DNA of 42,894 nt from Akkermansia muciniphila (lineage in GTDB: Bacteria; Verrucomicrobiota; Verrucomicrobiia; Limisphaerales; SIAT01): assembly GCA_945900775.1 (NCBI GenBank), contig CAMDJP010000023.1, forward strand, positions 1 through 42,894, in the 5' to 3' direction. The notes under the pieces are model-generated. The model was not told where the DNA came from and did not search any database. It saw only the letters and a program-made list of their open reading frames with translations. Positions 13,601-23,973 of this stretch are shown piece after piece (the stretch's first letter is position 1; each line of letters starts with the position of its first letter). A program made the position numbers and the translations under genes.

Positions 13601-16600
13601 ATGAAGTTGCACCTGAGTTTTGTTTTCGCGCTTGCAGGGTTTACCGCCATCACCTCCACCCGTGCCGCCGAGGCAAAGGCGGATCCCAATCTGCCGGTCA
13701 GCTACTACAAGCAGATTCGCCCCATCTTCCAAGCCAACTGCCAAGGCTGCCATCAGCCGGCCAAGTCCAAGGGTGGTTACGTGATGACCGACTTCGCCAA
13801 GTTGCTCGCCGGGGGTGACAGCAAGGATAAGGCGATTGTTGCGAAGCAACCAGAGAAGAGCAACCTGCTCAAAGTCATCACGCCGGTGAAGGGCGAGGCC
13901 GAGATGCCCGAGGGCAAACCGCCGCTCGTCGAGGGCGAGATCGAACTGATTAAGAATTGGATCGCGCAGGGCGCGCTGGATGACACGCCGGAGAACGCGA
14001 AGCGCCGTTTCAGCCCTCAAAACCCGCCGGTGTACACACGCTCGCCGGTGCTCACCTCGCTCGATTATTCGCCGGACGGCAGCCTCATCGCTGTGGCCGG
14101 TTTCCACGAAGTGCTGCTGCACAAGGCAGACGGCTCCGGCCTGGTCGCGCGGCTCATCGGCCTCTCCGAGCGCATCGAGTCAGCGCGTTTCTCACCCGAT
14201 GGAAAATTTCTGGCAGTAACCGGCGGTCAACCCGCGCGGATGGGCGAAGTTCAGGTGTGGGATGTCGAGACGCGCAAACTCGCCCTCTCCGTCCCCGTAA
14301 CCTACGACACCGTGTACGGCGCCTCGTGGTCGCCAGACGGCACGGCGATTGCCTTCGGCTGCGGCGACAACTCGGTGCGCGCCATCAACGCCAAGACCGG
14401 CGAGCAAATCTTCTTCATGGGTTCGCACAGTGACTGGGTGTTCGACACGGCCTTCAACCTGACAGGCGAGCACCTCATTTCCGCTGGCCGCGACATGACG
14501 GCCAAGCTCACCGAGTTCAAGACCCAGCGGTTCATCGACAACATCACCTCCATCACGCCCGGCGCGCTGAAGGGCGGCATCGGTGCACTCGCACGTCACC
14601 CCGACCGCGACGAGGTCCTCATGGGCGGCTCCGATGGCGAGCCTCAAATCTTCCGCGTCTTCCGGACCACGAAGCGCGTCATCGGCGACAACGCCAACCT
14701 CATCAAGAAATTCCCCGCGATGCCCGGCCGCGTCTTCTCCGTGGGCTACAGCCGCGACGGCAACCGATTCGCTGCCGGCAGCAGCTTCGACGGTCGTGGC
14801 GAGGTGGTCGTGTACGGTGCAATCATGAGCAAGATGCCAACGAACATCGTCGCCATGCAGAAGAAGCCGCTCGCCCAGCAGACCGCGGAGGAAAAAACCG
14901 CAATCGCGAAGTTTCAATCCGAAAACGCGCAACTCATCGCGAAGGTCGCCGTCACCAACAGCGGCATTTACGCCATCGCCTTCAACCCCGACGGCAAGAC
15001 CGTCGCCGCTGGCGGTTCGGACGGAAAAATCCGTCTGATCAACGCCGAAACCGGCGAGGTCACCAAAGAATTCACCCCGGTCACCCTCGTCGCGAAAACG
15101 GCTGCGAACGCCGCGAACCTCGCACCCTTCACCGACACCACTTTAAAACTCGACCCCGAGACGCTGCCCAAGGACGCGAAGGTCACCGCCATCGAGGTCC
15201 TGCCCACTGCGATCACACTTACCGGCCGGAACGATTATAGCCAGCTTCTCGTCACCGCTAAACTCGCCAGCGGCGACACGGTGGACATCTCGCGCATGGC
15301 GCAGTTCTCCCTCTCTGCCAAAAACGCCGACGTCTCGGTCAACGGGTTGGTCCGTCCCCTCAAGGACGGCGCCGCGCAACTCGAGATCAGCTTCAGTGGC
15401 AAAACCATCACAGTGCCCGTCACAGTTTCTAGTACGGCAATCGAGAGCGCGGCTGATTTCGTCCGCGATGTGAACCCCATCCTCTCGAAGCTCGGTTGCA
15501 ATCAAGGCACCTGCCACGGCTCGAAGGATGGTAGAAACGGCTTCAAGCTTTCGCTACGCGGGTACGATCCGATCTACGATGTGCGCGCCTTCACCGATGA
15601 TCTCGCCTCGCGCCGGGTCAACCTCGCCTCGCCCGACGACAGCCTGATGCTGCTCAAGGCCACCGGCGCGGTGCCGCATATGGGCGGTCAACTCATGAAG
15701 CCCGGCGACAAGTATTACAGCATCGTCCACAACTGGATTGCCAATGGCGCCAAGCTCGATTTGACCACGCCGCGCGTCACCAGCATTGAGATCTTTCCAA
15801 AGAACCCGGTGGTGCAGCAAATCGGCTCGAAGCAGCAGATTCGCGCAATCGCCAGCTACGCCGACGGCCGCAAGCGCGACGTCAGCGCCGAGGCCTTCTT
15901 CGAGAGTGGTAACATGGACATCATCAAGACGGAAAACGGTATTGTCACCGTACTGCGCCGCGGCGAGGCCCCAGTGCTCGTGCGTTTCGAAGGAGCGTAC
16001 GCCGCAACCACCATCACCGCGATGGGCGATCGCACCGGCTTCGTCTGGAAACAGCCGCCCTCGAACGGCAAGATTGACGAACTCGTCGCCGCAAAATGGC
16101 AGCGAATGAAAATTCTCCCTGCCGATCTTTGCTCCGAGGATGAATTCTTGCGCCGCGCTTACCTTGACCTCACCGGACTCCCGCCCACGGCCGACGAGGT
16201 GCGCGCCTTCCTCGCCGACACGCGCGAAAGCCGCGCCAAGCGCGACGCGATTATCGACAAGCTCGTCGGCAGCGAAACATACATCGAGCATTGGGCGAAC
16301 AAGTGGGCTGATTTGTTGCAAGTGAACAGTAAGTTCCTCGGCACCGAAGGCGCGGTCGCCTTCCGCAAATGGATTCGCGATGAAGTGGCCCAGAACACCC
16401 CGTACGATCAGTTCGCCAAAAAAATCCTGACCGCCACCGGTTCGAACAAGGAACAGCCACAGGCCGCGTACTACAAAATCCTCCGCACGCCCGCCGACAC
16501 GATGGAGAACACCACGCACCTCTTCCTCGCCACCCGTTTCAACTGCAACAAGTGCCACGACCATCCGTTCGAGCGCTGGACGCAGGACCAGTATTACGAA

Positions 16601-18685
16601 ACCGCCGCCTTCTTTGCGCAGGTCGGCCTGAAGACGGATCCCGCCAGCGGCAATAAGAAAATCGGTGGCACGGCCGTCGAGGGCGCCAAGCCGCTGTATG
16701 AGATCGTCGAGGATCTGAAGTCCGGCGACGTCAAGCACGACCGTACGGGACAGATTACCGCGCCAATCTTCCCTTTCGCCGCCAAGCACGAGACGAAAGT
16801 CGACGCTTCCCGCCGGGACCGTCTCGCCGCATGGATTATCTCGCCCGACAACCAGTACTTCGCGCGGAGCTACGTCAACCGCATCTGGGGCTACCTGCTC
16901 GGGGTCGGTATCATCGAACCGATCGATGACATTCGCGCCGGCAATCCGCCGACGAATCCAGAGCTACTCGACTTACTCACGCAGGAGTTTATCCAGAGCG
17001 GGTTCAACGTGCAGAATCTCATCAAGAACATCTGTAAGAGCCGCACGTACCAACTCTCGATCAAGTCCAGCAAATGGAACGATGACGACAAGATTAACTA
17101 TTCGCACGCCACCGCACGCCGGTTGCCGGCAGAGGTGTTGTTCGATTCCATTTATTTCGCCACCGGCGCCTCCTCACAGATCCCCGGCGTGGCTCCTGGC
17201 ACCCGCGCGGCCGCGTTGGCCGATGCCGCGATCAAGTTGCCCGATGGCTTCCTGAATAACCTCGGTCGGCCGGCGCGAGAGAGTGCTTGCGAATGCGAGC
17301 GCGGCAGCGGCTTGCAGCTCGGGCCGGTGATGGCACTCGTCAGCGGCCCGACCGTGGACACCGCCATCAGCGATCCGCAGAACGCCATCGCTAAATTCGT
17401 CGCCGCACAGGCCGACAACGAGAAGCTCATCAACGAACTCTTCCTGCGCATCCTTAACCGGCCCGCCACACCGATTGAAATCAAGAAAGGCCTCACCGCA
17501 ATCGCCGCGATTGAACCAGAGCACCAGCAGGTCGTCACCGATTTGGCCGCCTTAGAAAAGACCTTCGCGCCGATCATCGCGCAAAAGGAAGGCGTACGCC
17601 AAGCCACCATCAAGGAAGCTCAAGCCCATCTCGATGCATATCAGAAGGAAATCGCCCCGCGCGAGGCCGATCTCGACCGCCAACAGAAAGAGCGCCTCGC
17701 CGCCGCCGAAGCCGCGTTGAAGAGTTACGATTCGACCATCACCAACAAGCTCGCCGCGTGGGAAGCGAAACTCGACAAGGACACCGGCTGGACCGCGCTC
17801 GATCCGAAGGAACTGAAGTCCTCGTTCAACGCCAAGCTTGAGAAGCAGAAGGACCTCTCCATCTTCGCCAGCGGTCCGAACGGCAAGGGCACCTACGACA
17901 TCACCGCCGAGACCGACCTCACAGGCATCACCGCCATTAAGCTCGAAGCGCTCACCGACGCCCGACTCGGCAATAACGGCCCCGGCCGCTCGCCAACGGG
18001 CAACTTCGTTCTGACCGAACTCACACTCAAGGCCGCCCCGAAGGGCAAGCCGGCCGAGGCGAAGACGGTGGATTTGCAAAACGCCAAGGCCGACTTCAGC
18101 CAAGAGAAGTTCGATGTGAAGAGCGCCATTGACGGCCAGGCCACGCCGAACAATGGCTGGGCCATCGATCCAAAGACGGGCGCGAGCCACATGGCGACCT
18201 TAGAGTTCAAACAACCGCTCAGCATCGCGGGCGGTGCCACGCTGAGCTTCTCGCTCAACCAGCAGTATACCGACAGCATGCACACGCTCGGCCGCTTCCG
18301 CCTCTCCGTCACCACGGCCAAGACCCCGGTCAGTTTCGGCACACCGAGCGCCATCGCAGACATCCTCGCCATCGCGTCGGACAAGCGCGACGAGAAGCAG
18401 AAGTCCACCCTGCTCTCCCACTTCCGTGAGAGCGACAGCGAACTGAAGAAGCTCCAACTCGCCCTGAGCGACGCGAAGAAACCGCGCGCCGCCGACCCGA
18501 AGATTGGGGTATTGCAGGCCACTATCACCCGCGTCAGCGAACCGCTGCCGATCGATCCGAAGCTGCGCGACATGCGCCGTTCCAGCGAGCTCAGCACGAA
18601 GCAACTCGGCAATCAACGCCTCGTGGCCGCGCAGGATCTCGCGTGGGCGCTGATCAACAGCCCCGCGTTTCTTTTCAATCGTTAA
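13601..18685 (+). CDS. Giant cytochrome c + WD40 + DUF1549/DUF1553 protein
   Basis: A 1694-residue exported protein. A signal peptide (LSFVFALAGFTAITSTRA) is followed by a haem c domain (C47-Q-G-C-H51), a WD40 propeller (~145-500), an Ig-like BIG2-type stretch (~515-620), and a second cytochrome-like domain with an unusual spacing, C633-N-Q-G-T-C-H639. Another Ig-like stretch (~720-800) precedes DUF1549 (~825 on; YLDLTGLPPTADEVRAFLAD) with a third haem site C982-N-K-C-H986, then DUF1553 (RLAAWIISPDNQYFARSYVN, RAGNPPTNPELLDLL). A coiled coil at ~1300-1395 and a beta-sandwich at ~1410-1560 form an insertion before the C-terminal helix. DUF1549/1553 proteins are typical of PVC bacteria and usually ~700-1100 residues; this fusion is long. 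A DUF1501 partner follows 64 bp downstream, the standard pairing. Function (glycan-related redox chemistry) is inference. Confidence 0.92.
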   Translation: MKLHLSFVFALAGFTAITSTRAAEAKADPNLPVSYYKQIRPIFQANCQGCHQPAKSKGGYVMTDFAKLLAGGDSKDKAIVAKQPEKSNLLKVITPVKGEAEMPEGKPPLVEGEIELIKNWIAQGALDDTPENAKRRFSPQNPPVYTRSPVLTSLDYSPDGSLIAVAGFHEVLLHKADGSGLVARLIGLSERIESARFSPDGKFLAVTGGQPARMGEVQVWDVETRKLALSVPVTYDTVYGASWSPDGTAIAFGCGDNSVRAINAKTGEQIFFMGSHSDWVFDTAFNLTGEHLISAGRDMTAKLTEFKTQRFIDNITSITPGALKGGIGALARHPDRDEVLMGGSDGEPQIFRVFRTTKRVIGDNANLIKKFPAMPGRVFSVGYSRDGNRFAAGSSFDGRGEVVVYGAIMSKMPTNIVAMQKKPLAQQTAEEKTAIAKFQSENAQLIAKVAVTNSGIYAIAFNPDGKTVAAGGSDGKIRLINAETGEVTKEFTPVTLVAKTAANAANLAPFTDTTLKLDPETLPKDAKVTAIEVLPTAITLTGRNDYSQLLVTAKLASGDTVDISRMAQFSLSAKNADVSVNGLVRPLKDGAAQLEISFSGKTITVPVTVSSTAIESAADFVRDVNPILSKLGCNQGTCHGSKDGRNGFKLSLRGYDPIYDVRAFTDDLASRRVNLASPDDSLMLLKATGAVPHMGGQLMKPGDKYYSIVHNWIANGAKLDLTTPRVTSIEIFPKNPVVQQIGSKQQIRAIASYADGRKRDVSAEAFFESGNMDIIKTENGIVTVLRRGEAPVLVRFEGAYAATTITAMGDRTGFVWKQPPSNGKIDELVAAKWQRMKILPADLCSEDEFLRRAYLDLTGLPPTADEVRAFLADTRESRAKRDAIIDKLVGSETYIEHWANKWADLLQVNSKFLGTEGAVAFRKWIRDEVAQNTPYDQFAKKILTATGSNKEQPQAAYYKILRTPADTMENTTHLFLATRFNCNKCHDHPFERWTQDQYYETAAFFAQVGLKTDPASGNKKIGGTAVEGAKPLYEIVEDLKSGDVKHDRTGQITAPIFPFAAKHETKVDASRRDRLAAWIISPDNQYFARSYVNRIWGYLLGVGIIEPIDDIRAGNPPTNPELLDLLTQEFIQSGFNVQNLIKNICKSRTYQLSIKSSKWNDDDKINYSHATARRLPAEVLFDSIYFATGASSQIPGVAPGTRAAALADAAIKLPDGFLNNLGRPARESACECERGSGLQLGPVMALVSGPTVDTAISDPQNAIAKFVAAQADNEKLINELFLRILNRPATPIEIKKGLTAIAAIEPEHQQVVTDLAALEKTFAPIIAQKEGVRQATIKEAQAHLDAYQKEIAPREADLDRQQKERLAAAEAALKSYDSTITNKLAAWEAKLDKDTGWTALDPKELKSSFNAKLEKQKDLSIFASGPNGKGTYDITAETDLTGITAIKLEALTDARLGNNGPGRSPTGNFVLTELTLKAAPKGKPAEAKTVDLQNAKADFSQEKFDVKSAIDGQATPNNGWAIDPKTGASHMATLEFKQPLSIAGGATLSFSLNQQYTDSMHTLGRFRLSVTTAKTPVSFGTPSAIADILAIASDKRDEKQKSTLLSHFRESDSELKKLQLALSDAKKPRAADPKIGVLQATITRVSEPLPIDPKLRDMRRSSELSTKQLGNQRLVAAQDLAWALINSPAFLFNR

Positions 18686-18749
18686 CCAACATTGGACAAA
18701 TCAATTCGAATCTGGCAGCGTTCAAACATCTCAAAGCAAATAGAACATT

Positions 18750-20219
<1,470 letters not shown>

Positions 20220-20235
20220 CCAAACACGCCTTCAC

Positions 20236-20265
20236 AACGGCCCGGTTCATTCCGGGCCGTTTTTC
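20236..20265 (+). terminator. Intrinsic terminator after the cytochrome/DUF1501 operon
   Basis: A perfect 9-bp GC-rich stem (ACGGCCCGG, 20237-20245; CCGGGCCGT, 20252-20260) with a 6-nt loop is followed by TTTTC, 17 bp after the DUF1501 stop. Confidence 0.92.
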
Positions 20266-20332
20266 TTTTCCACGCCGGCAACAACTCCTGCTTGCGCGGC
20301 GCGCCTCCTTGTGAAAACTTTCACGAAGTTTT

Positions 20333-21421
20333 ATGGCACACATTAAGTTGCACATCCCCGGTCCCGTTGAAGTCAGCGAGAAGACCTTCAAGGCGTTCTG
20401 CCAGCCGATGATCGGCCACCGCGGCCAGGCCTTCAAAGACCTCGTCGCGAAGGTCCAGCCCCAGCTCCAGACACTGCTCGGCACTAAGCAGCTCCCCTAT
20501 CTCTCCACCAGCTCCGCGTGGGGAGTGATGGAAGGCTCGCTGCGCAACCTTACCCAGAAGAAGGTGCTCAACTGCATGAAGGGCGCTTTCTCCGACAAGT
20601 GGCTCGATGTCGCCAAGCGCTGCGGCAAGGAAGCCGAGCCGCTCCAAGTCCCGTGGGGCTCGCCCATCCGTCCAGAGCAGATCGACGCCAAGCTCGCCAC
20701 CGGCCAGTTCGACTCGCTCACGCTCATCCACAACGAGACCTCCACCGGCACGATGAGCCCGCTTGTGGAGATTGCCGCACTCAAGAAGAAGTATCCCGAC
20801 GTCATGTTCATCGTGGACGCCGTCACCTCCATGACCGCCCTGCCGCTGAACTTCGACGCCCTCGGCATCGACGTCCTCCTCGCCGGCACCCAGAAGGCCT
20901 TCGCCCTGCCGCCCGGCCTCTCCATCTTCACCGCGTCGCCCGCCGCGCTCGCCAAGGCAGCGCTTGCAAAGGACCGTGGCTACTACTTCGACTTCGTCGA
21001 GTTCCAGAAGAACGCCGCCGACCACATGACCCCCAGCACGCCGAGCATCAGCCACGTCTACGCCCTCTCGAGCAAGCTCGACGACTTCTTCGCCGAAGGC
21101 CTCGAGGCCCGCTACGCCCGCCACACGAAGACCAACCAGATGACCCGCGACTGGGCCGCGAAGCACGGCTTCACCCTCTTCCCCGAGACCGGCTACGAAT
21201 CCATCACCCTCACCTGCGTAAACAACGGCGCCAAGCCCGGCGGCCGCACCGTGGACGCCGCCAAGCTGCAGAAGTCCGCGAAGGACCAAGGTTTCCTCAT
21301 CGACGGCGGCTATGGGAAAATCAAGGGCACCACCTTCCGCCTCTCCAATATGGGCGACGAGACACCCGAGACGATGAACCAGCTCTACGCCGCGCTCGAC
21401 AGCGCCATGGCGAAGCTCTGA
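20333..21421 (+). CDS. Class V PLP-dependent aminotransferase (alanine/serine-glyoxylate type)
   Basis: A 362-residue fold-type I enzyme. The N-terminal LHIPGPVEVSEKTF and PMIGHRGQAF segments are the substrate-loop signatures of alanine-glyoxylate/serine-pyruvate aminotransferases. Asp162 (FIVDAVTS) should bind the PLP pyridine nitrogen, and Lys188 (LLAGTQKAFALPPG) is the Schiff-base lysine. It may act in serine/glycine metabolism, as a serine-glyoxylate or phosphoserine aminotransferase; class V members of this kind replace SerC in some phyla, but no serA or serB gene is adjacent. It follows a terminator, so it probably has its own promoter within the 113-bp gap. Assignment to the family is firm, the substrate is not. 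Confidence 0.88.
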   Translation: MAHIKLHIPGPVEVSEKTFKAFCQPMIGHRGQAFKDLVAKVQPQLQTLLGTKQLPYLSTSSAWGVMEGSLRNLTQKKVLNCMKGAFSDKWLDVAKRCGKEAEPLQVPWGSPIRPEQIDAKLATGQFDSLTLIHNETSTGTMSPLVEIAALKKKYPDVMFIVDAVTSMTALPLNFDALGIDVLLAGTQKAFALPPGLSIFTASPAALAKAALAKDRGYYFDFVEFQKNAADHMTPSTPSISHVYALSSKLDDFFAEGLEARYARHTKTNQMTRDWAAKHGFTLFPETGYESITLTCVNNGAKPGGRTVDAAKLQKSAKDQGFLIDGGYGKIKGTTFRLSNMGDETPETMNQLYAALDSAMAKL

Positions 21422-21608
21422 GAACGCGCAACAACCGCGTCCCCTATCCTTCGTTCCACGAAGCCACACGTTCCACCTCACACTCCCTCTCCCTTTGCGA
21501 AGCGAGGGGAAAAAGCTAACGAGGGGGAATCTGTCTTCCTCACGTGACAATGACGAGGAACCTCCTTAGGAATAGGAACAGACTCGTTTAGCTGAAAATC
21601 TTTTGACG

Positions 21609-21667
21609 CGAAAACGGCACCGACGCGCTTAAGCCTGGCGTCTTCGTCGCTGAAGGTGGCGTTTTCG
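21609..21667. other. Nested inverted repeat, possible structured RNA
   Basis: CGAAAACGGCACC (21609-21621) and GGTGGCGTTTTCG (21655-21667) pair at 12 of 13 positions. Inside, GACGC (21622-21626) pairs with GCGTC (21638-21642) in direct continuation. No T run follows, so it is not an intrinsic terminator. It may be a leader or small-RNA structure, or a relic. Confidence 0.45.
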
Positions 21668-21824
21668 GAACTGAAGTCGTCGAAGTATGTTGTGAAGGAG
21701 TCCGCTTCCGCGTCGTCATAAGCATGACCCGCGGCTTACCTCTCTCACGCGGGGTTAAAAAGAGCCGTTCTTGAACCGTCTGGTCACTTCGACGCGCCCC
21801 TTCATCGGGGATGATTTGACGGGA

Positions 21825-21870
21825 TAAAAAAGCCGCCCTGCCAACGGCTTCGCTGGTGGGGCGGCTTTTG
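21825..21870 (-). terminator. Intrinsic terminator (DUF1080 gene; works in both directions)
   Basis: AGCCGCCC and GGGCGGCT flank an inner TGCCA/TGGTG pairing. On the minus strand the hairpin is followed by a T6 run, 17 bp after the DUF1080 stop; on the plus strand by TTTTG. Confidence 0.85.
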
Positions 21871-21886
21871 CTTTAAGTTTCGAGCG

Positions 21887-22675
21887 TTACTTCAGCTCTT
21901 CGACCCAGAAGTTGCGGAAGCGCACGGGGTCGCCGTGGTCCTGCAGGCTGATGGAGAGCTTGTCGCCGTGAGCCTTGTAGGCAACGACGTTGCGATGACC
22001 GCTGGGACCGTTGAACTTGCGCCGGTCGTGCACTTTCACGCCGTTGTGGACGACCGTGACGTAGGCGGGTTCTACGAGCTTGCCGTCCGCGAACTTCGGC
22101 GCCTCGAAAGTGATGTCGTAGGTCTGCCATTCGCCGGGCGGGAGGGATGCGTTCTTGTCGGGCGGCCACTGGCCGTAAAGCGACGCGCACTGGCCATCCG
22201 CGTAGGTGACGTTCTCGTAAGAGTCGAGGACCTGCACCTCGTAAATGCCCATGAGGAAGACGCCGGAGTTACCGCGGCCCTGACCTTCGCCCTTGACCAC
22301 CTTGGGTGTGGCGAACTCGAGATGAATCTTCGCGCTGCCGAACGTCTGCTTGGTGGTAATCTGACCCTTGCCGTTGACCTCCATATAACCATTCTCAACC
22401 TTCCACGGGGCGTCGCCCTTGGCGCTCTTCCACTTGGACAGATCGGTGCCGTCAAAGAGCACAACCGCGGTGGCGGAGGGCTTGGCGCCGAGCGTGGGGG
22501 ACTTCCCAGGCTTCACCACGGGTGGGTGCGGGCGCTTGCTGTCGTGCACCTTCCAGGTCTGGCCGGGAATCACGGGGGTATCATCGTAGCCGGGCGATTT
22601 CTTAGCGTCGGCGGCGGTGAGGGAGAACGTAACCGCGAACACGGCGGCGGCGAGCAATTGCGGGAGTTGTTTCAT
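21887..22675 (-). CDS. DUF1080 (3-keto-disaccharide hydrolase-like) secreted protein
   Basis: A 262-residue protein from the ATG at 22673-22675; the frame is open further upstream, but this start opens a good signal peptide (MKQLPQLLAAAVFAVTFSLT). The DUF1080 beta-sandwich runs from VVLFDGTDLSKWKS through GNSGVFLMGIYEVQVLDSYE, GEWQTYDITFEAPKF and AYVTVVHNGVKVHD to ISLQDHGDPVRFRNFWVEEL. Members of this concanavalin-like family have been linked to hydrolysis or elimination of 3-keto-glycosides, so a role in extracytoplasmic glycan breakdown is likely. No glucose-3-dehydrogenase partner is nearby. It is 64 bp downstream of ppnP on the same strand and ends at a strong terminator. Confidence 0.9.
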   Translation of the reverse strand: MKQLPQLLAAAVFAVTFSLTAADAKKSPGYDDTPVIPGQTWKVHDSKRPHPPVVKPGKSPTLGAKPSATAVVLFDGTDLSKWKSAKGDAPWKVENGYMEVNGKGQITTKQTFGSAKIHLEFATPKVVKGEGQGRGNSGVFLMGIYEVQVLDSYENVTYADGQCASLYGQWPPDKNASLPPGEWQTYDITFEAPKFADGKLVEPAYVTVVHNGVKVHDRRKFNGPSGHRNVVAYKAHGDKLSISLQDHGDPVRFRNFWVEELK

Positions 22676-22739
22676 AGGTTGTTGTGATGTGTGACGGGGC
22701 GCAGATTCGGAGGTTTCGCGCACCAGCGCAATGCCAAAG

Positions 22740-23069
22740 TTAGCCGAGGAAGGAGCAGATGTATTCGCAAATGCCGCTCTGAACTTCGATGTCGAAGCCG
22801 CTCTTGGCGGGCACGTCAAAGTGTTGACCGGCGGCGTAGTTGCCTGTGGCTGACTGCCCGTCGAGCTTCACGGTGCAATGACCGGCGACAATCTCCATGC
22901 ACTCGGCGTTGTCGGTGCCGAAATGGAACTTTCCGGGATAGATGAGACCGAGGGTCTTCTTGCTGCCGTCGGGCAGGAGGATGGTGTGGCTCACCACCTT
23001 GCCATCGAAATAGACATTGGCCTTGGCCACGGCGGTCACGCCGTTAAACTGGGTCGGAATGTTTGTCAT
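22740..23069 (-). CDS. ppnP: Pyrimidine/purine nucleoside phosphorylase PpnP
   Basis: A 109-residue cupin of the DUF1255/YaiE family. It carries the diagnostic segments NVYFDGKVVSHTI, KTLGLIYPGKFHFGT, AECMEIVAGHCTV and AAGQHFDVPAKSGFDIEV, ending with the conserved EYICSFL. PpnP phosphorolyses a broad range of nucleosides to the free base and ribose-1-phosphate in the cytosol. Length is slightly above the E. coli protein (94 aa). It is divergent from the ABC ATPase gene, with 89 bp between the starts. Confidence 0.93.
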   Translation of the reverse strand: MTNIPTQFNGVTAVAKANVYFDGKVVSHTILLPDGSKKTLGLIYPGKFHFGTDNAECMEIVAGHCTVKLDGQSATGNYAAGQHFDVPAKSGFDIEVQSGICEYICSFLG

Positions 23070-23158
23070 AAGCGGGCAGAGTCTTGGTCGGCGGCGGGAA
23101 AAGTCAAGAAAACCGCTGGGCGCACAGGGCCGCTTCCGCTATTGTCCGCGCGCACAAA

Positions 23159-23965
23159 ATGAAACGTACCGACGCCATCCTCGACGTGCACAACCTCGCC
23201 ATCCAGCGCGGCAACACCCGCATCCTCGATGGTGTGAACTGGCGCGTCGAACGCGGTCAGCACTGGTTCATCCTCGGCGCGAACGGCTCCGGCAAGACCT
23301 CCCTGCTCTCCTCGCTCACCGGCTATCTCACGCCGACCGAAGGCGAACTGGAACTGCTCGGTGAACGTTTCGGCGAAGCCGATTGGCGACTGTTGCGCCT
23401 GCACATCGGCATCGTCAGCTCCGCCGTCCACCAACTGATGGCGCCCGAGGAACCAGCGGTGGAGACAGTGATTAGCGGCAAGTTCGCGATGATTGATCTC
23501 TGGGAACGGTACACCGCCGCGGACAAGCGTGCCGCGCTGCGCCTGCTCCGGGAAGTCGAGTGCGAGCACCTCTCTGAACGTCCGTGGCTCTACCTCTCGC
23601 AGGGCGAACGCCAGCGCGTGCTCATCGGCCGCGCGCTGATGGCGAAGCCAAAACTACTCATCCTCGACGAACCGTGCGCGGGGTTGGACCCCGTCGCACG
23701 CGAACATTTCCTCCAATTCCTCCAGCGCCTCGGCCGGCAGCGGAACGCGCCGACGCTCGTCTTCGTCACACATCATGTGGAGGAAATCATGCCGGTCTTC
23801 ACCCACGGATTGATTCTTCGCGAGGGACGCGTGCTCGGAACGGGCCCGAAGAAGACGGTCTTGAACGAGCGTCTGCTCACCCGCGCCTTCGGCTCAAAGG
23901 TCGCACTCGTACAGCATAAGGGCCGACTCACATTACGCGTCTCGACGACGAAAGCCGTGGTGTAA
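23159..23965 (+). CDS. ABC transporter ATP-binding protein (YlmA/ModF-like)
   Basis: A 268-residue stand-alone ATPase, started at the ATG at 23159 (upstream frame lacks coding character). Walker A is GANGSGKTS with Lys46; the signature is LSQGERQRVLIGRALM; Walker B is KLLILDEPCAGLDP; the H-loop is VFVTHHVEEI. The N-terminal LDGVNWRVERGQHWFILG pattern resembles the YlmA/ModF group of ATPases. No permease or solute-binding protein is adjacent, so the transported substrate, or a non-transport role, cannot be stated. It is convergent with the UxaA-family gene (8 bp apart). Confidence 0.9.
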   Translation: MKRTDAILDVHNLAIQRGNTRILDGVNWRVERGQHWFILGANGSGKTSLLSSLTGYLTPTEGELELLGERFGEADWRLLRLHIGIVSSAVHQLMAPEEPAVETVISGKFAMIDLWERYTAADKRAALRLLREVECEHLSERPWLYLSQGERQRVLIGRALMAKPKLLILDEPCAGLDPVAREHFLQFLQRLGRQRNAPTLVFVTHHVEEIMPVFTHGLILREGRVLGTGPKKTVLNERLLTRAFGSKVALVQHKGRLTLRVSTTKAVV

Positions 23966-23973
23966 GAAGAAAA

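Larger units (their letters stand above)
21422..21886. other. Intergenic region, 465 bp, with nested hairpin and terminator
   Basis: I see no gene. A pyrimidine/purine repeat of the REP type lies at about 21480-21530. A long imperfect stem (21609-21667) encloses a second stem. A strong bidirectional terminator-like hairpin is at 21825-21870. Confidence 0.6.

Noticed and set aside
15554-16789. Long antisense frame (411 codons) opposite the giant cytochrome gene, and similar ones at 9440-10621, 18753-20162, 20321-21550 and 22-kb region
   Set aside because: They lie exactly opposite genes with clear domains and result from high-GC codon bias; their translations show low-complexity Gly/Ala/Arg/Val-rich composition and no motifs.
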